From assembly GCF_036250065.1 (NCBI RefSeq), contig NZ_CP109199.1:7252001-7316000 (forward strand): DNA of 64,000 bases, given 5' to 3'. The position numbers were made by a program, and so were the translations under genes. The notes below the pieces were generated by a model. It was not told the DNA's origin. It saw nothing but the letters and a program-made list of their open reading frames with translations, and made no database searches. Positions 33,005 to 43,281 of this stretch are shown piece by piece (position 1 is the stretch's first letter; the number at the start of each line of letters is the position of its first letter). The stretch is from Micromonospora sp. NBC_01699. Its GTDB lineage: Bacteria; Actinomycetota; Actinomycetes; Mycobacteriales; Micromonosporaceae.

Positions 33005-33910
33005 TCAGCGGGGCTCGCCCAACCGTGGCGGGCCGGGTGGCAGCGGGTCGTCCGCCGCCAGGTCGATCACCCGACCCCGGTGACTGGTCGCCGCCAGCGC
33101 GGCGCCGAACAGCAGCAACTGGTTCAACAGGTACAGGTAGACCAGCAGGCCGACCGTACCGGCGACCGCGGTGTACGCGAGGTTCCGCTCGAACCGGATC
33201 ACGTAGTAGCGACCCACCGAGTTCAGCAGGGTCACCCCCAGCGCCACCAGCAGCACCGGCGAGAACAACCGGCGCGGGGTGATCCGCAGTCGGGGCACCG
33301 CCAGCATCAGCGCCGTGGCCAGCACCATGTTGATCACGACGGCCAGCAGCCAACTGGTGATCGAAACCAGGATCGAGTGCGAACCGAACACCATCCGGAA
33401 CACCGACTGGAGCGTGTCCACCGCGCCGACCGAGATGCCCAGCAGCAGGAACACACCGAGCACCACCACCAGGTCGATCAGCTGCCGGATCACCACGTAG
33501 CCGGGCTGCTGGTTGAGCCGGTAGATCAGGCGCTGCGACGAACGGATCGCCTCCACCCAGCCGACCCCGGTGATCACCAGGAGGACCACGCCGATGATGC
33601 CGACCCGCTTGGCCCCCTGCTGGATCTGCTCCGGGTCCAGGAACGGCAGATTCTGCCGGAAGAAGTGCGACGCCCCGGAGTTGACCCGGGCACTCTCGCC
33701 GAGGATCGTGCCGAAGATCCAGTACGCCACCAGGCCGAGCGCGAACACGGCAAAGAACCCGTAGTACGCGATCCCGGCGGCGAGCCGCCCGCCGAGCACC
33801 TCGACGTACCGGCCGACCGCCCGGCAGAAGTGGTCGAACACCGGCGACCGGTCCCGCCACACCCGCACCCGCCGCTCGGCGCGCGCCACCACCCGATCCA
33901 GGACGTTCAC
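33005..33910 (-). CDS. YihY/BrkB family membrane protein
   Basis: A 301-residue inner-membrane protein with about six hydrophobic helices. Family features are GGRLAAGIAYYGFFAVFALGL after an amphipathic start, EAIRSSQRLIYRLNQQPG, the long helix IRQLIDLVVVLGVFLLLGIS and VAGTVGLLVYLYLLNQLLLFGAALAA. YihY proteins were once called ribonuclease BN by mistake; their function is not settled. I chose the GTG at 33910 (GAGGAT upstream) because earlier in-frame codons encode an Arg/Gly-rich run unlike the family. Confidence 0.85.
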   Translation of the reverse strand: MNVLDRVVARAERRVRVWRDRSPVFDHFCRAVGRYVEVLGGRLAAGIAYYGFFAVFALGLVAYWIFGTILGESARVNSGASHFFRQNLPFLDPEQIQQGAKRVGIIGVVLLVITGVGWVEAIRSSQRLIYRLNQQPGYVVIRQLIDLVVVLGVFLLLGISVGAVDTLQSVFRMVFGSHSILVSITSWLLAVVINMVLATALMLAVPRLRITPRRLFSPVLLVALGVTLLNSVGRYYVIRFERNLAYTAVAGTVGLLVYLYLLNQLLLFGAALAATSHRGRVIDLAADDPLPPGPPRLGEPR

Positions 33911-33999
33911 GCCGTCATCCTCGCCGATCCGACGGGTTTCGGCGCGTCGGGCACGCGACGAGACACATCCGTACGCCGCGCGGGGGCCCGCACCGGAGC

Positions 34000-34554
34000 T
34001 CAGCCGCCCAGCAGATAGTCCCGACGCGGCTGCCAGCGCGCCGCGCCACTGTGCGAGAAGAGGGTGAACCCGCGTACCTCGAACCGGGCCGAGAACCCGG
34101 CCAGGTCCTCGTACACCCGGTCCAACGCCTGCGCGGCGACGTCGTGCGCCACCGTGACGTGCGGGTGGTACGGGAAACGCGTGTCCCGGACCAGCCCCGG
34201 CGCCCCGTTGATCGCCTCGGCCAGCAGCTCGCACTCGCCGATCCCGGCCGCCACCGCGACGAAGACCACCTCGGTGACCGGCCGGAAGGTGCCGGTCCCC
34301 CGCAGGTGCAGGGTGTACGGCGGATGGTCGGCGGCCACCTTCTCCAGGTGTGCCTCCACCGCCGGCAGGTACTCCAGCGGGATCTCGGTCGGCCCGAGCA
34401 GGGTCAGGTGCGCCGGCACGTACGCCGCCTGCGGGTCACCCGCCTCGGCCCGGCGCCGGGTGAGCAACTCACCCCACGGTTGCGGGATGTCCACCGCGAC
34501 CCCGATCCGGGTCGAGGCGCTCCCGGTCTGCTGCGACCCGTCCGTCCGAACCAC
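34000..34554 (-). CDS. 2'-5' RNA ligase/2H phosphoesterase family protein
   Basis: A 184-residue 2H phosphoesterase. The two catalytic HxT motifs are both present: PAHLTLLGP near residue 48 and YHPHVTVAHD near residue 134. Members cleave or join 2',5' or cyclic phosphate bonds in RNA or nucleotides; the actual substrate is not evident. Near the end it has GFTLFSHSGAARWQPRRDYLL. The start is a GTG at 34554. It lies 97 nt before trpS stop in the same direction and 89 nt ahead of the yihY-like gene. Confidence 0.85.
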   Translation of the reverse strand: MVRTDGSQQTGSASTRIGVAVDIPQPWGELLTRRRAEAGDPQAAYVPAHLTLLGPTEIPLEYLPAVEAHLEKVAADHPPYTLHLRGTGTFRPVTEVVFVAVAAGIGECELLAEAINGAPGLVRDTRFPYHPHVTVAHDVAAQALDRVYEDLAGFSARFEVRGFTLFSHSGAARWQPRRDYLLGG

Positions 34555-34651
34555 GCTCCGCTCTGCCCCACCGGCCGGCGCAGGACGCCGGCCGACCCCT
34601 CAACGTCGCCGGGTCGTCCCGGGCCGGATCCGGCCGGTGTCACCCCGCCGG

Positions 34652-35710
<1,059 letters not shown>

Positions 35711-35842
35711 TCATGACGGGCCCATGCCAAGTCCGCCCGGCCCCGCCACCGGCCCGCGAAACGCCGCCCTCCCGTCCCCGGCAACCTCCGCTGACCCTGT
35801 GCCGGGCAAGGACGGGTCCCGCTCCGGGCCGGAGCCGTACGC

Positions 35843-36865
35843 TCAGCCGGGCCGCCGCTGCTGGAGCAGGCGGGACGGGGAGATGCCGATCCGGGCCACC
35901 CGCCGGCCGTCCAGGGCGAGCACCCGCAGCACCCAACCGCTGTCGGTCCCGACCCGATCCGGTGCGCCGTCGCGGTCCGCCGGTGCCGGCTCGGCGTCGG
36001 AGTTCCGGCCGGCGTCGCTCGGGTCCACCGGGACCGGGACCTCGTCACCCGGTGCCGGCAGCCGGCCGAGGGCGGCCATCACGAACCCGCCGACCGTCTC
36101 GTACGGGCCGTCGGGCAGGGCGAACCCGGCCCGCTCGGCGAAGTCGGCCAGGTTTAGCCGGCCGTCGACCACCGCCGGTGCCCCGGCCAGCGCCGGTTCC
36201 GGCGTGGCGTCGTACTCGTCGTGGATCTCGCCGACCAGCTCCTCGATCAGGTCTTCGAGGGTGACGATGCCGGCGGTGCCGCCGTACTCGTCCACGACCA
36301 CGGCCAGGTGTTGGCCTTCCCGGCGCATCTCGGTCAGCGCGGCGAGCACCCGTTTGCTGCCGGGCAGCTGCTTGACCTCGCGGGTCAGCTCGCGGATCGT
36401 CACCCGCCGGTCGTCCTCCGGATGCAGCAGCACGTCGCGCAGGTGGACGAAACCGATCACGTCGTCGTGCGGCAGGTCGACCACCGGGTAGCGGCTGTGG
36501 GTCTCGGCCCGGACCAGCTTCGCCGCCTCGTCGAGGGTCAGCCGCGCGTTGAGGAAGACCACCTCCGTACGCGGCATCATCACCTCGCGGACCAGGCTCG
36601 CCCCGGCGACCAGCACCTCGCCGATGATCCGGCGTTCCACCGGGTCGAGCAGGGTGTTCACGGCGACCAGGTCGCGCAGTTCCGCTTCGCTGATCCGTTC
36701 CCGGCCGGAGGTCGGGCTGGCCCCGAGCATCGCGGTGACCAGGCGGGTGGCCGCGTCGGCGGCGCGCACCACCACCGCGGCCAGCCCGCGGGCGACCGGG
36801 CCGGGTTGTCGAACAGGACGCCCCGGCACTCTGCGCCGGGGCCCGGTACTGCCGGATACCCGCAT
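35843..36865 (-). CDS. CorC/HlyC-like CBS-domain protein lacking the DUF21 membrane domain
   Basis: A 340-residue protein: two CBS domains (VREVMMPRTEVVFL to VIGFVHLRDVLL, then KQLPGSKRVLAALTEMRREGQHLAVVVDEYGGTAGIVTLEDLIEELVG split over the second) and a C-terminal CorC_HlyC domain (VDGRLNLADFAERAGF, GDEVPVPV). In most relatives an N-terminal DUF21 membrane domain precedes them. Here only about 65 residues with a faint remnant (RGLAAVVVRAADAATRLVTAML) are found, and galE occupies the space upstream. TACCAT lies 7 nt before the ATG at 36865, so this start is likely leaderless. Proposed roles are metal-ion efflux control. Confidence 0.82.
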   Translation of the reverse strand: MRVSGSTGPRRRVPGRPVRQPGPVARGLAAVVVRAADAATRLVTAMLGASPTSGRERISEAELRDLVAVNTLLDPVERRIIGEVLVAGASLVREVMMPRTEVVFLNARLTLDEAAKLVRAETHSRYPVVDLPHDDVIGFVHLRDVLLHPEDDRRVTIRELTREVKQLPGSKRVLAALTEMRREGQHLAVVVDEYGGTAGIVTLEDLIEELVGEIHDEYDATPEPALAGAPAVVDGRLNLADFAERAGFALPDGPYETVGGFVMAALGRLPAPGDEVPVPVDPSDAGRNSDAEPAPADRDGAPDRVGTDSGWVLRVLALDGRRVARIGISPSRLLQQRRPG

Positions 36866-36872
36866 GTCAGAA

Positions 36873-36878
36873 ATGGTA
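36873..36878 (-). promoter_or_regulatory. -10 hexamer of leaderless promoter
   Basis: TACCAT on the minus strand lies 7 nt before the ATG at 36865 and fixes the start of the short CorC-like protein. Confidence 0.55.
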
Positions 36879-37097
36879 GACACCGGGCGGGTTCCGGACG
36901 AGGACATGCCGGACGCGACACCCTTGCTCGGTTGATGGTGGAACATGACCGGGTCGACCGGGACCGGGACCCGGTGGGGCTGGGGCAGCGTCGGCGTCGG
37001 TGACGTACGGCGGCGCCCGTAATCTGTCCCCGCACTCTCCGGGGTCCTCGCGTGCGCGGCGCACACACCCCGGCGGGCCTGGCAGGGAGGGCATCAC

Positions 37098-38087
37098 GTG
37101 AAACTGCTCGTCACCGGCGGCGCGGGCTACATCGGCAGCATCGTCACCCGGCTCCTGATCGACGCCGGACACCGGGTGGTCGTCCTGGACGACCTGCGTA
37201 CCGGCCACGTCGAGGCGCTCGCCCCGGAGGCGACCTTCGTCCAGGCCCGGATCCACGATGCCGCCCGGGTGCTCACCCCGGACGCCGGCTTCGACGGGGT
37301 GCTGCACTTCGCCGCGCTGATCGCCGCCGGTGAGTCGATGGTCCGACCGGAGATCTACTGGGAGAACAACACGATCGGCTCGCTCGCGCTGATCGACGCC
37401 GTACGCGCCGCCGGCGTACCCCGGTTCGTCTTCTCCTCGACCGCGGCGGTCTACGGCAACCCGACCGAGCTGCCCATCACCGAGCAGGCCACCAAGGCAC
37501 CGACCAACACGTACGGGGCCACCAAGCTCGCCGTCGACATGGCCCTCACCTCCGAGGCGATCGCGCACCAGCTCGGCGCGGTGTCGCTGCGCTACTTCAA
37601 CGTGGCCGGCGCGTACATCCGCCCCGACCTGGCGCTCGGCGAACGCCACGACCCGGAGAGCCACCTGATCCCGATCGCGCTGGACGTCGTCGCCGGCCGC
37701 CGGGAGAAGCTGCAACTGTTCGGCGACGACTACCCGACCGTCGACGGCACCTGCGTACGCGACTACATCCACGTCGAGGACCTGGCCCGCGCGCACCTGC
37801 TCGCGCTCGACGCGGCCACGCCGGGCGAGCACCGGGTCTACAACCTCGGCAACGGCAACGGTTTCTCCAACCGCCAGGTGGTCGACGTGGTCCGCGAGGT
37901 GACCGGCCACCCACTGCCGGTGGAGATGGCCCCGCGCCGGGAGGGCGACCCGGCCGCACTCGTCGCCTCGTCCGAGCGGGCCCGGACCGAGTTGGGCTGG
38001 GTGCCGGCGAAGCCGACCCTGGCCGACATGGTGACCGACGCCTGGAGCTTCTACCGCGCGCACATCCTCGCCGAGCCGGTCGAATGA
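37098..38087 (+). CDS. galE: UDP-glucose 4-epimerase
   Basis: A 329-residue SDR-extended enzyme that interconverts UDP-glucose and UDP-galactose with bound NAD. The NAD-binding motif is VTGGAGYIGS at the N-terminus, the catalytic set is FSSTAAVYG and NTYGATKLAVD (YxxxK), and the substrate region contains SLRYFNVAGAY. The GTG at 37098 follows GGGAGGG. The stop overlaps the galK start (ATGA), giving a two-gene Leloir operon. Confidence 0.95.
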   Translation: MKLLVTGGAGYIGSIVTRLLIDAGHRVVVLDDLRTGHVEALAPEATFVQARIHDAARVLTPDAGFDGVLHFAALIAAGESMVRPEIYWENNTIGSLALIDAVRAAGVPRFVFSSTAAVYGNPTELPITEQATKAPTNTYGATKLAVDMALTSEAIAHQLGAVSLRYFNVAGAYIRPDLALGERHDPESHLIPIALDVVAGRREKLQLFGDDYPTVDGTCVRDYIHVEDLARAHLLALDAATPGEHRVYNLGNGNGFSNRQVVDVVREVTGHPLPVEMAPRREGDPAALVASSERARTELGWVPAKPTLADMVTDAWSFYRAHILAEPVE

Positions 38088-39268
38088 CCCGGACCGACCA
38101 ACGCGACGTCGTGGCCGCGGTCGCCGCCCGCGCCATCGACGGCTTCACCTCCGGGTACGGCGAGCAGCCCGCCGGCGCGTGGGCCGCCCCCGGTCGGGTC
38201 AACCTGATCGGCGAGCACACCGACTACAACGACGGCTTCGTGCTGCCGTTCGCCCTGCCGCAGCAGACCGTCGTCGCCGTCACGCCCCGGCCGGAGCCGC
38301 TCTGGACGGTCTGGTCGGAGCAGTCCGGCGAGCGGATCGACCTCGACCTCGCCGACGTGGCCGAACCCGGCCGGGTCACCGGCTGGGGTGCGTACGTCGC
38401 CGGGGTGGTCTGGGCGCTGCGGGACGCCGGTTTCGACGTACCGGGGGCCAGGTTGGCGATCGCCTCCGACGTACCGCTGGGGGCCGGGCTCTCCTCGTCG
38501 GCGGCCCTGGAGTCGGCGGTGCTGACCGCCCTGGCCGACCTCGGCGGGCTGGACCTGCCGGTGGACGACCGGCCGGCGCTGGCCCAGCGAGCGGAGAACG
38601 TCTACGCCGGCATGCCCTGCGGGATCATGGACCAGTCCGCGTCGATCCGCTGCCGGGACGGGCACGCCCTCTTCCTGGACTGCCGGTCGCTGGCGGTCGA
38701 GCAGATCCCGTTCGACGTCGACGCCGCCGGGCTGGCCGTACTGGTGGTGGACAGCCGGGCCCCGCACCGGCACGTCACCGGCGAGTACGCGGCCCGCCGC
38801 GCGGCCTGCGAGGCGGCGGCCCGCGCGCTCGGCGTACCGGCGCTGCGGGACGTCCCCGCCGACGGGCTGGACGAGACACTGGCCCGGCTCGACGACCCGG
38901 TGGTCCGCCGTCGGGTCCGGCACGTGGTCACCGAGAACCGCCGGGTGCTGGAGACGGTGGCCCTGCTGCGCGCCGGCCGGGTACGCGAGATCGGGCCGCT
39001 GTTGACCGCCTCGCACGCCTCGATGCGCGACGACTTCGAGATCACCGTTCCGGAGGTCGACACCGCCGTCGAGGCCGCCCTGACCGCCGGTGCGTACGGC
39101 GCCCGGATGACCGGCGGCGGCTTCGGCGGCTGCGTCCTAGCCCTAATCGACGCAAACCGCTCCGAGCCCGTGACCGCCGCAGTCAAAAACGCATACACCG
39201 CCCAAAATTTCACAACCCCCCACACCTTCACCGCCACCCCCTCCCCCGGCGCCCACCGCCACACCTGA
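38084..39268 (+). CDS. galK: Galactokinase
   Basis: A 394-residue GHMP kinase that makes galactose 1-phosphate. All three family motifs are present: GRVNLIGEHTDYNDGFVLP (substrate), PLGAGLSSSAALE (ATP loop) and ARMTGGGFGGC. It is translationally coupled to galE. From about codon 345 the coding strand becomes very poor in G and richer in A (for example GTCAAAAACGCATACACC), unlike the rest of the gene, although the protein end is plausible. An inverted repeat follows 9 nt after the stop. Confidence 0.95.
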   Translation: MTRTDQRDVVAAVAARAIDGFTSGYGEQPAGAWAAPGRVNLIGEHTDYNDGFVLPFALPQQTVVAVTPRPEPLWTVWSEQSGERIDLDLADVAEPGRVTGWGAYVAGVVWALRDAGFDVPGARLAIASDVPLGAGLSSSAALESAVLTALADLGGLDLPVDDRPALAQRAENVYAGMPCGIMDQSASIRCRDGHALFLDCRSLAVEQIPFDVDAAGLAVLVVDSRAPHRHVTGEYAARRAACEAAARALGVPALRDVPADGLDETLARLDDPVVRRRVRHVVTENRRVLETVALLRAGRVREIGPLLTASHASMRDDFEITVPEVDTAVEAALTAGAYGARMTGGGFGGCVLALIDANRSEPVTAAVKNAYTAQNFTTPHTFTATPSPGAHRHT

Positions 39269-39277
39269 CCCACCGAC

Positions 39278-39347
39278 GATCTTGCAGTTGGGGTCCCTTA
39301 CATATCGCCTCAAACAGGGCGAACAGTAGGACCACAACTGCAAGATC
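39278..39347. repeat. Long inverted repeat between galK and cysN
   Basis: Arms GATCTTGCAGTTGGGGTCC (39278-39296) and GGACCACAACTGCAAGATC (39329-39347) pair over 19 bp with one mismatch. The 32-nt loop contains a small inner stem (CGCC/GGCG). It lies between two convergent genes, so it could be a bidirectional terminator. Its AT-richer arms are unlike the GC-only terminators elsewhere in this window, and it may be a dispersed palindromic element. Confidence 0.85.
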
Positions 39348-39358
39348 AGCGCGGAGAG

Positions 39359-40660
39359 TCAGGCCGTGTCGACGATCATGCCGGCGGCGACGGTGCGGTT
39401 GGTGGTCTCGTCGATGAGGATGAAGCCGCCGGTGGTGCGGTTGCGGCGGTATTCGTCGGCGAGGAGTGGGATCGTGGTCCGGAGTCGGATCCGGCCGATT
39501 TCGTTGAGGCCGAGTTCGGTGGCGGTCTCGTCGCGGTGTAGTGAGTTGACGTCGAGGCGGTAGTGGAGTTCGCGGATGACGGTCCGGGCGGTGCGGGTGG
39601 TGTGTTTGATGGCGTATTTCGCGCCGGGGCGTAGCGGCCGGCTTTCGTCCATCCAGCAGATCATCGCTTGGATGTCCTGGGCGATGGTCGGGGCGTTGTT
39701 CGGTCGGCAGATCAGGTCGCCGCGGGAGATGTCGATCTCGTCGGTGAGGCGGACGGTGACCGACATCGGTGGGAACGCCTCGGTCACGGGTCCGTCGGCG
39801 GTGTCGATGCCGGCGATCCTGCTGGTGAACCCCGACGGCAGGACCATCACCTCGTCGCCGGGTTTGAGTACCCCGGAGGCGACCTGTCCGGCGTAGCCGC
39901 GGTAGTCGGTGACCGTGGTCGACTGCGGGCGGATCACGTACTGGACCGGGAACCGGACGTCGACCAGGTTCCGGTCGGAGGCGATGTGGACCCGTTCGAG
40001 GTGGTGCAGCAGCGACGGGCCCTCGTACCAGGGGGTGTGTTCCGACCGGGTGACGATGTTGTCGCCGTGCAGGGCGGAGATCGGGACCACGGTCAGGTCG
40101 GGTGCTTCGAGTTTCGCGGCGAACGCGGTGAACTCGTCGCTGATCCGTTCGAAGACGTCCTGGGACCAGTCGACCAGGTCCATCTTGTTGACACACAGCA
40201 CCAGGTGCGGCACCCGCAGCAACGAGCACAGGAACGCGTGCCGCCGGGACTGCTCGACCAGGCCCTTACGGGCGTCGACCAGGATCAACGCCAGGTCGGC
40301 GGTCGACGCACCGGTGACCATGTTCCTGGTGTACTGCACGTGCCCGGGGGTGTCGGCGATGATGAACTTCCGCCGTGGGGTGGCGAAGTACCGGTACGCC
40401 ACATCGATCGTGATGCCCTGCTCCCGCTCGGCCCGCAGACCGTCGGTGAGCAACGCCAGGTTCGTGTACTCGTCCCCCCGAGCCGCACTGACCGCCTCGA
40501 CGGCGGCCAACTGGTCGGTGAACAACGACTTCGTGTCGTACAACAGTCGGCCGATCAGGGTCGACTTCCCGTCGTCGACACTCCCGGCGGTGGCGAAACG
40601 CAACAGGTCCATCGCCCGACCCTCGACCGGAACCACCTCGGTGACCGCTGTGGTGCTCAT
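39359..40660 (-). CDS. cysN: Sulfate adenylyltransferase large subunit
   Basis: A 433-residue EF-Tu-like GTPase that drives APS synthesis by CysD. GTPase motifs are AGSVDDGKST (G1), ADTPGHVQYTRN (G3) and CVNKMDLVD (G4), followed by the switch region EREQGITIDVAYRYF. It ends at the elongation-factor-like domain III; the APS kinase (CysC) extension found in some actinomycetes is absent. Start and stop share one base with cysD (TGATG), so the two are coupled. Confidence 0.95.
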   Translation of the reverse strand: MSTTAVTEVVPVEGRAMDLLRFATAGSVDDGKSTLIGRLLYDTKSLFTDQLAAVEAVSAARGDEYTNLALLTDGLRAEREQGITIDVAYRYFATPRRKFIIADTPGHVQYTRNMVTGASTADLALILVDARKGLVEQSRRHAFLCSLLRVPHLVLCVNKMDLVDWSQDVFERISDEFTAFAAKLEAPDLTVVPISALHGDNIVTRSEHTPWYEGPSLLHHLERVHIASDRNLVDVRFPVQYVIRPQSTTVTDYRGYAGQVASGVLKPGDEVMVLPSGFTSRIAGIDTADGPVTEAFPPMSVTVRLTDEIDISRGDLICRPNNAPTIAQDIQAMICWMDESRPLRPGAKYAIKHTTRTARTVIRELHYRLDVNSLHRDETATELGLNEIGRIRLRTTIPLLADEYRRNRTTGGFILIDETTNRTVAAGMIVDTA

Positions 40661-41589
40661 CAGAAGTAGCCTTCCCGTTTGCGGTCTTCCATCGCGGCCT
40701 CGCTGACCCGGTCATCACCACGGGTCGCCCCACGCTCGGTGATCCTCGTCGCGGCGACCTCCTCGATCACCAACTCCACCGAGTCGGCGACCGAACGGAC
40801 CGCCGCCGTGCAGGAGGCGTCACCGACCGTCCGGTACCTGACCCGCTCGGTAAACGGCACCTCACCACCACGCGGGGAGATGAACTCGTTCACCGCGTAC
40901 AACATCCCGTCCCGTTCGATCACCTCACGCTCATGCGCGTAGTAGATCGACGGCAACGCCAACCGCTCCCTGGCGATGTAGTGCCAGATGTCGAGCTCGG
41001 TCCAGTTCGACAACGGGAACACCCGGATCGACTCACCCGGATGATGGCGACCGTTGTACAACGACCACAACTCCGGCCGCTGGTTCTTCGGATCCCACTG
41101 CCCGAAATCGTCCCGGAAGCTGAACACCCGTTCCTTCGCCCGCGCCTTCTCCTCATCCCGACGCGCACCCCCGAACAGGGCATCGAACCGGTACTTCTCC
41201 ACCGCCGCCAACAACACCGGAGTCTGGATCCGGTTCCGCATCCCATCAGCGGACTCCCGCACCAACCCCGACTCCAACGCCTCCGGCACCGACGCCACCA
41301 CCAACTGCAACCCCAACTCGACCACCCGCCGGTCCCGATACTCCAGAACCTCGGCGAAGTTGTGCCCCGTGTCGACGTGCATCACCGGAAACGGGATCCT
41401 GCCCGGAGCAAACGCCTTCTGCGCCAACCGGAGCATCACTATCGAATCCTTACCGCCCGAGAACAGCAACACCGGACGCTCCAGCTCGGCCACCACCTCA
41501 CGCATGACGAAGATGCTCTCCGCCTCCAGAGCATCCAGATGCGACACCCGGTACGCCGCCGTGCCGTTCATGCCGCGCGTCCGCTGCAT
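40660..41589 (-). CDS. cysD: Sulfate adenylyltransferase small subunit
   Basis: A 309-residue ATP pyrophosphatase-type enzyme that forms APS from ATP and sulfate with CysN. The PP-loop is LLFSGGKDSIVMLRL; later come MHVDTGHNF, FGGARRDEEKARAKER and FPLSNWTELDIWHYIARE, all standard. The end, AAMEDRKREGYF, matches the family. ATG codons at 41589 and 41571 are both possible, with no strong ribosome site for either. It is the first gene of the cysD-cysN unit, and cysQ lies just upstream. Confidence 0.95.
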   Translation of the reverse strand: MQRTRGMNGTAAYRVSHLDALEAESIFVMREVVAELERPVLLFSGGKDSIVMLRLAQKAFAPGRIPFPVMHVDTGHNFAEVLEYRDRRVVELGLQLVVASVPEALESGLVRESADGMRNRIQTPVLLAAVEKYRFDALFGGARRDEEKARAKERVFSFRDDFGQWDPKNQRPELWSLYNGRHHPGESIRVFPLSNWTELDIWHYIARERLALPSIYYAHEREVIERDGMLYAVNEFISPRGGEVPFTERVRYRTVGDASCTAAVRSVADSVELVIEEVAATRITERGATRGDDRVSEAAMEDRKREGYF

Positions 41590-41649
41590 CCGCCGCCACT
41601 CATGCGCATTCCAGACCTTTCCGGTCGGTCAACCCGAGAACACTGGGGG

Positions 41650-42489
41650 CTAGGCTACCCGGAGGTGTCGCCGCAACGCTGTCAGCAGCCGGGTAGCAAG
41701 ATCTTTCCGGCAGACCACCAGATCGGGCAGCCGGGGGTCAGCCTCGTTGTATCTCAGCGCAGAACCGTCGATTCGGGAAGCGTGCAGACCCGTGGCCGTC
41801 GCCACAGCCACCGGCGCGGCCGAATCCCACTCGTACTGACCACCCGCATGCACGTACGCGTCCACCTCACCACCGACCACCGCCGCGATCTTCGCACCCG
41901 CCGACCCCATCGGCACCAACTCCGCACCCACCTCCTCCGCCAACTCCGTCAGGAACGCCGGCGGCCGACTACGACTCGCCGCCAACCGGATCGTCCGCCC
42001 ACCCGGCGCCGTCGCGGCCAGCAGATTCATCGGCGGGTACGCCGGAGGATGGTCGGTACCCAGCACCCGGTGCTGCGCCGGCAACGCCACCGCCCCGCCG
42101 ACCAGACCGTGCTCGGCCGTCGCGGTACGCGCCCAGAGCGCCACGTGCACCGCCCAGTCCGACCGGCCCGGCTCGGAGAACTCCCGCGTCCCGTCCAACG
42201 GGTCGATGATCCACACCCGGTCGGCGGTGAACCTCGGCGGAGCCGCCGGCCCCAGATCGGTGGACCAGGCCCGCCGCGCCCCGTCGTCCTCCTCGGAGAG
42301 GACCGCGTCCGCCGGCCGCCAACGGGCCAGTTCCGTACGGAGCAGATCGTGCGAAACCTTGTCCCCGGCGGCCTTGAGGGCCCCCGGATCCGCGTGCCCC
42401 ATCTCGGCCCGCAACTCCATCAGCGCGTCCCCGGCCTTGGCCGCCAACCAGCGGGCGAAGGCACTGTCGATCACCGGTGGCGCGGCCAT
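41650..42489 (-). CDS. cysQ: 3'(2'),5'-bisphosphate nucleotidase (CysQ-like)
   Basis: A 279-residue inositol-monophosphatase-fold enzyme. Metal-binding motifs are LSEEDD (Glu), WIIDPLDGTREF (DPxDGT) and QYEWDSAAPVAVATATG (WDxAAP). CysQ removes PAP, the by-product of sulfate assimilation. Its position next to cysD-cysN supports that role over inositol phosphatase. The ATG at 42489 (MAAPPVIDSAFARWL) gives the normal family length; the ribosome site is weak. Confidence 0.9.
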   Translation of the reverse strand: MAAPPVIDSAFARWLAAKAGDALMELRAEMGHADPGALKAAGDKVSHDLLRTELARWRPADAVLSEEDDGARRAWSTDLGPAAPPRFTADRVWIIDPLDGTREFSEPGRSDWAVHVALWARTATAEHGLVGGAVALPAQHRVLGTDHPPAYPPMNLLAATAPGGRTIRLAASRSRPPAFLTELAEEVGAELVPMGSAGAKIAAVVGGEVDAYVHAGGQYEWDSAAPVAVATATGLHASRIDGSALRYNEADPRLPDLVVCRKDLATRLLTALRRHLRVA

Positions 42490-42613
42490 CAGCGAACCGT
42501 CGGGGTCAGGGCGGCCACGGCCACCACCACACACACGATCATCGACCGCCTCCTCGCTGACGGAACCCCGCCTGGCCGCTCTCTGCGGCACACTACCGCC
42601 GGGTGTCCGGGAG

Positions 42614-43204
42614 TCAGGCGCTGTGGTACGCGTTTTGGGTCCACTCCACTCCCCGGACGACCACCGACTCCACCACGTCGGCCACCCGGTCGACCAGGAA
42701 ATCCAACTCCTTGCGCTCCACCGGCGAGAAGTCCGAGAGCACGTAGTCCGCCGGATCCTGCCGCCCCGGCGGTCGCCCGATGCCGAACCGGACCCGTACG
42801 TAGTCCTTCGTCGCCAGCGACTTCGACATCGACCGCAGCCCGTTGTGACCGCCCTCGCCGCCACCGATCTTCACCCGCACCTGCCCGTACGGGATGTCCA
42901 GCTCGTCGTGCACCGCGATCACCTGGGCCGCCGGCACCTTGTAGAACTGGGCCAGCGCGGCCACCGGACCACCGGAAAGGTTCATGTACGTCAGCGGCTT
43001 CGCCAGCACCAGCTTCGGCCCGCCGAAACCGAGCCGCCCCTCCGCGACATCGGCCATCGCCCGCTTGTGCCGGCCGAACTTCGACCCGATCCGGGACCCG
43101 ATCAGGTCGGCGACCATGAACCCGACGTTGTGCCGGTTGCCCGCGTACTCCCGGCCGGGGTTGCCCAGCCCGACCACCAGCCACGGCTCCGCCTCGTCCG
43201 CCAC
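42614..43204 (-). CDS. pth: Peptidyl-tRNA hydrolase
   Basis: A 196-residue enzyme that releases tRNA from stalled peptidyl-tRNA. It has [21 protein letters not shown] with the catalytic His near residue 25, [28 protein letters not shown] with the catalytic Asp, and [12 protein letters not shown]. The gene follows rplY across a strong hairpin, the usual actinobacterial order prs-rplY-pth. Confidence 0.97.
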   Translation of the reverse strand: MADEAEPWLVVGLGNPGREYAGNRHNVGFMVADLIGSRIGSKFGRHKRAMADVAEGRLGFGGPKLVLAKPLTYMNLSGGPVAALAQFYKVPAAQVIAVHDELDIPYGQVRVKIGGGEGGHNGLRSMSKSLATKDYVRVRFGIGRPPGRQDPADYVLSDFSPVERKELDFLVDRVADVVESVVVRGVEWTQNAYHSA

Positions 43205-43235
43205 ACCCGTCTCCCCTGCGTGTCAGCAGTACGGA

Positions 43236-43268
43236 ACAGGCGCTCCCGACCGGGTCGGGAGCGCCTGT
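43236..43268. terminator. Strong hairpin between rplY and pth
   Basis: Perfect 15-bp arms (43236-43250 and 43254-43268) with a tiny CGG loop lie 13 nt after the rplY stop. It should end or weaken the rplY transcript ahead of pth. Confidence 0.8.
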
Positions 43269-43281
43269 GTCACGACAACGA

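Noticed and set aside
41590-41649. Riboswitch upstream of cysD
   Set aside because: Only 60 nt are available and no SAM-type fold or conserved core is recognisable. The same holds for the regions before metG and the BMP lipoprotein gene.
40933-43119. A 728-codon plus-strand frame across cysD, cysQ and pth
   Set aside because: It crosses three genes on the other strand with clear motifs and has no ribosome site.
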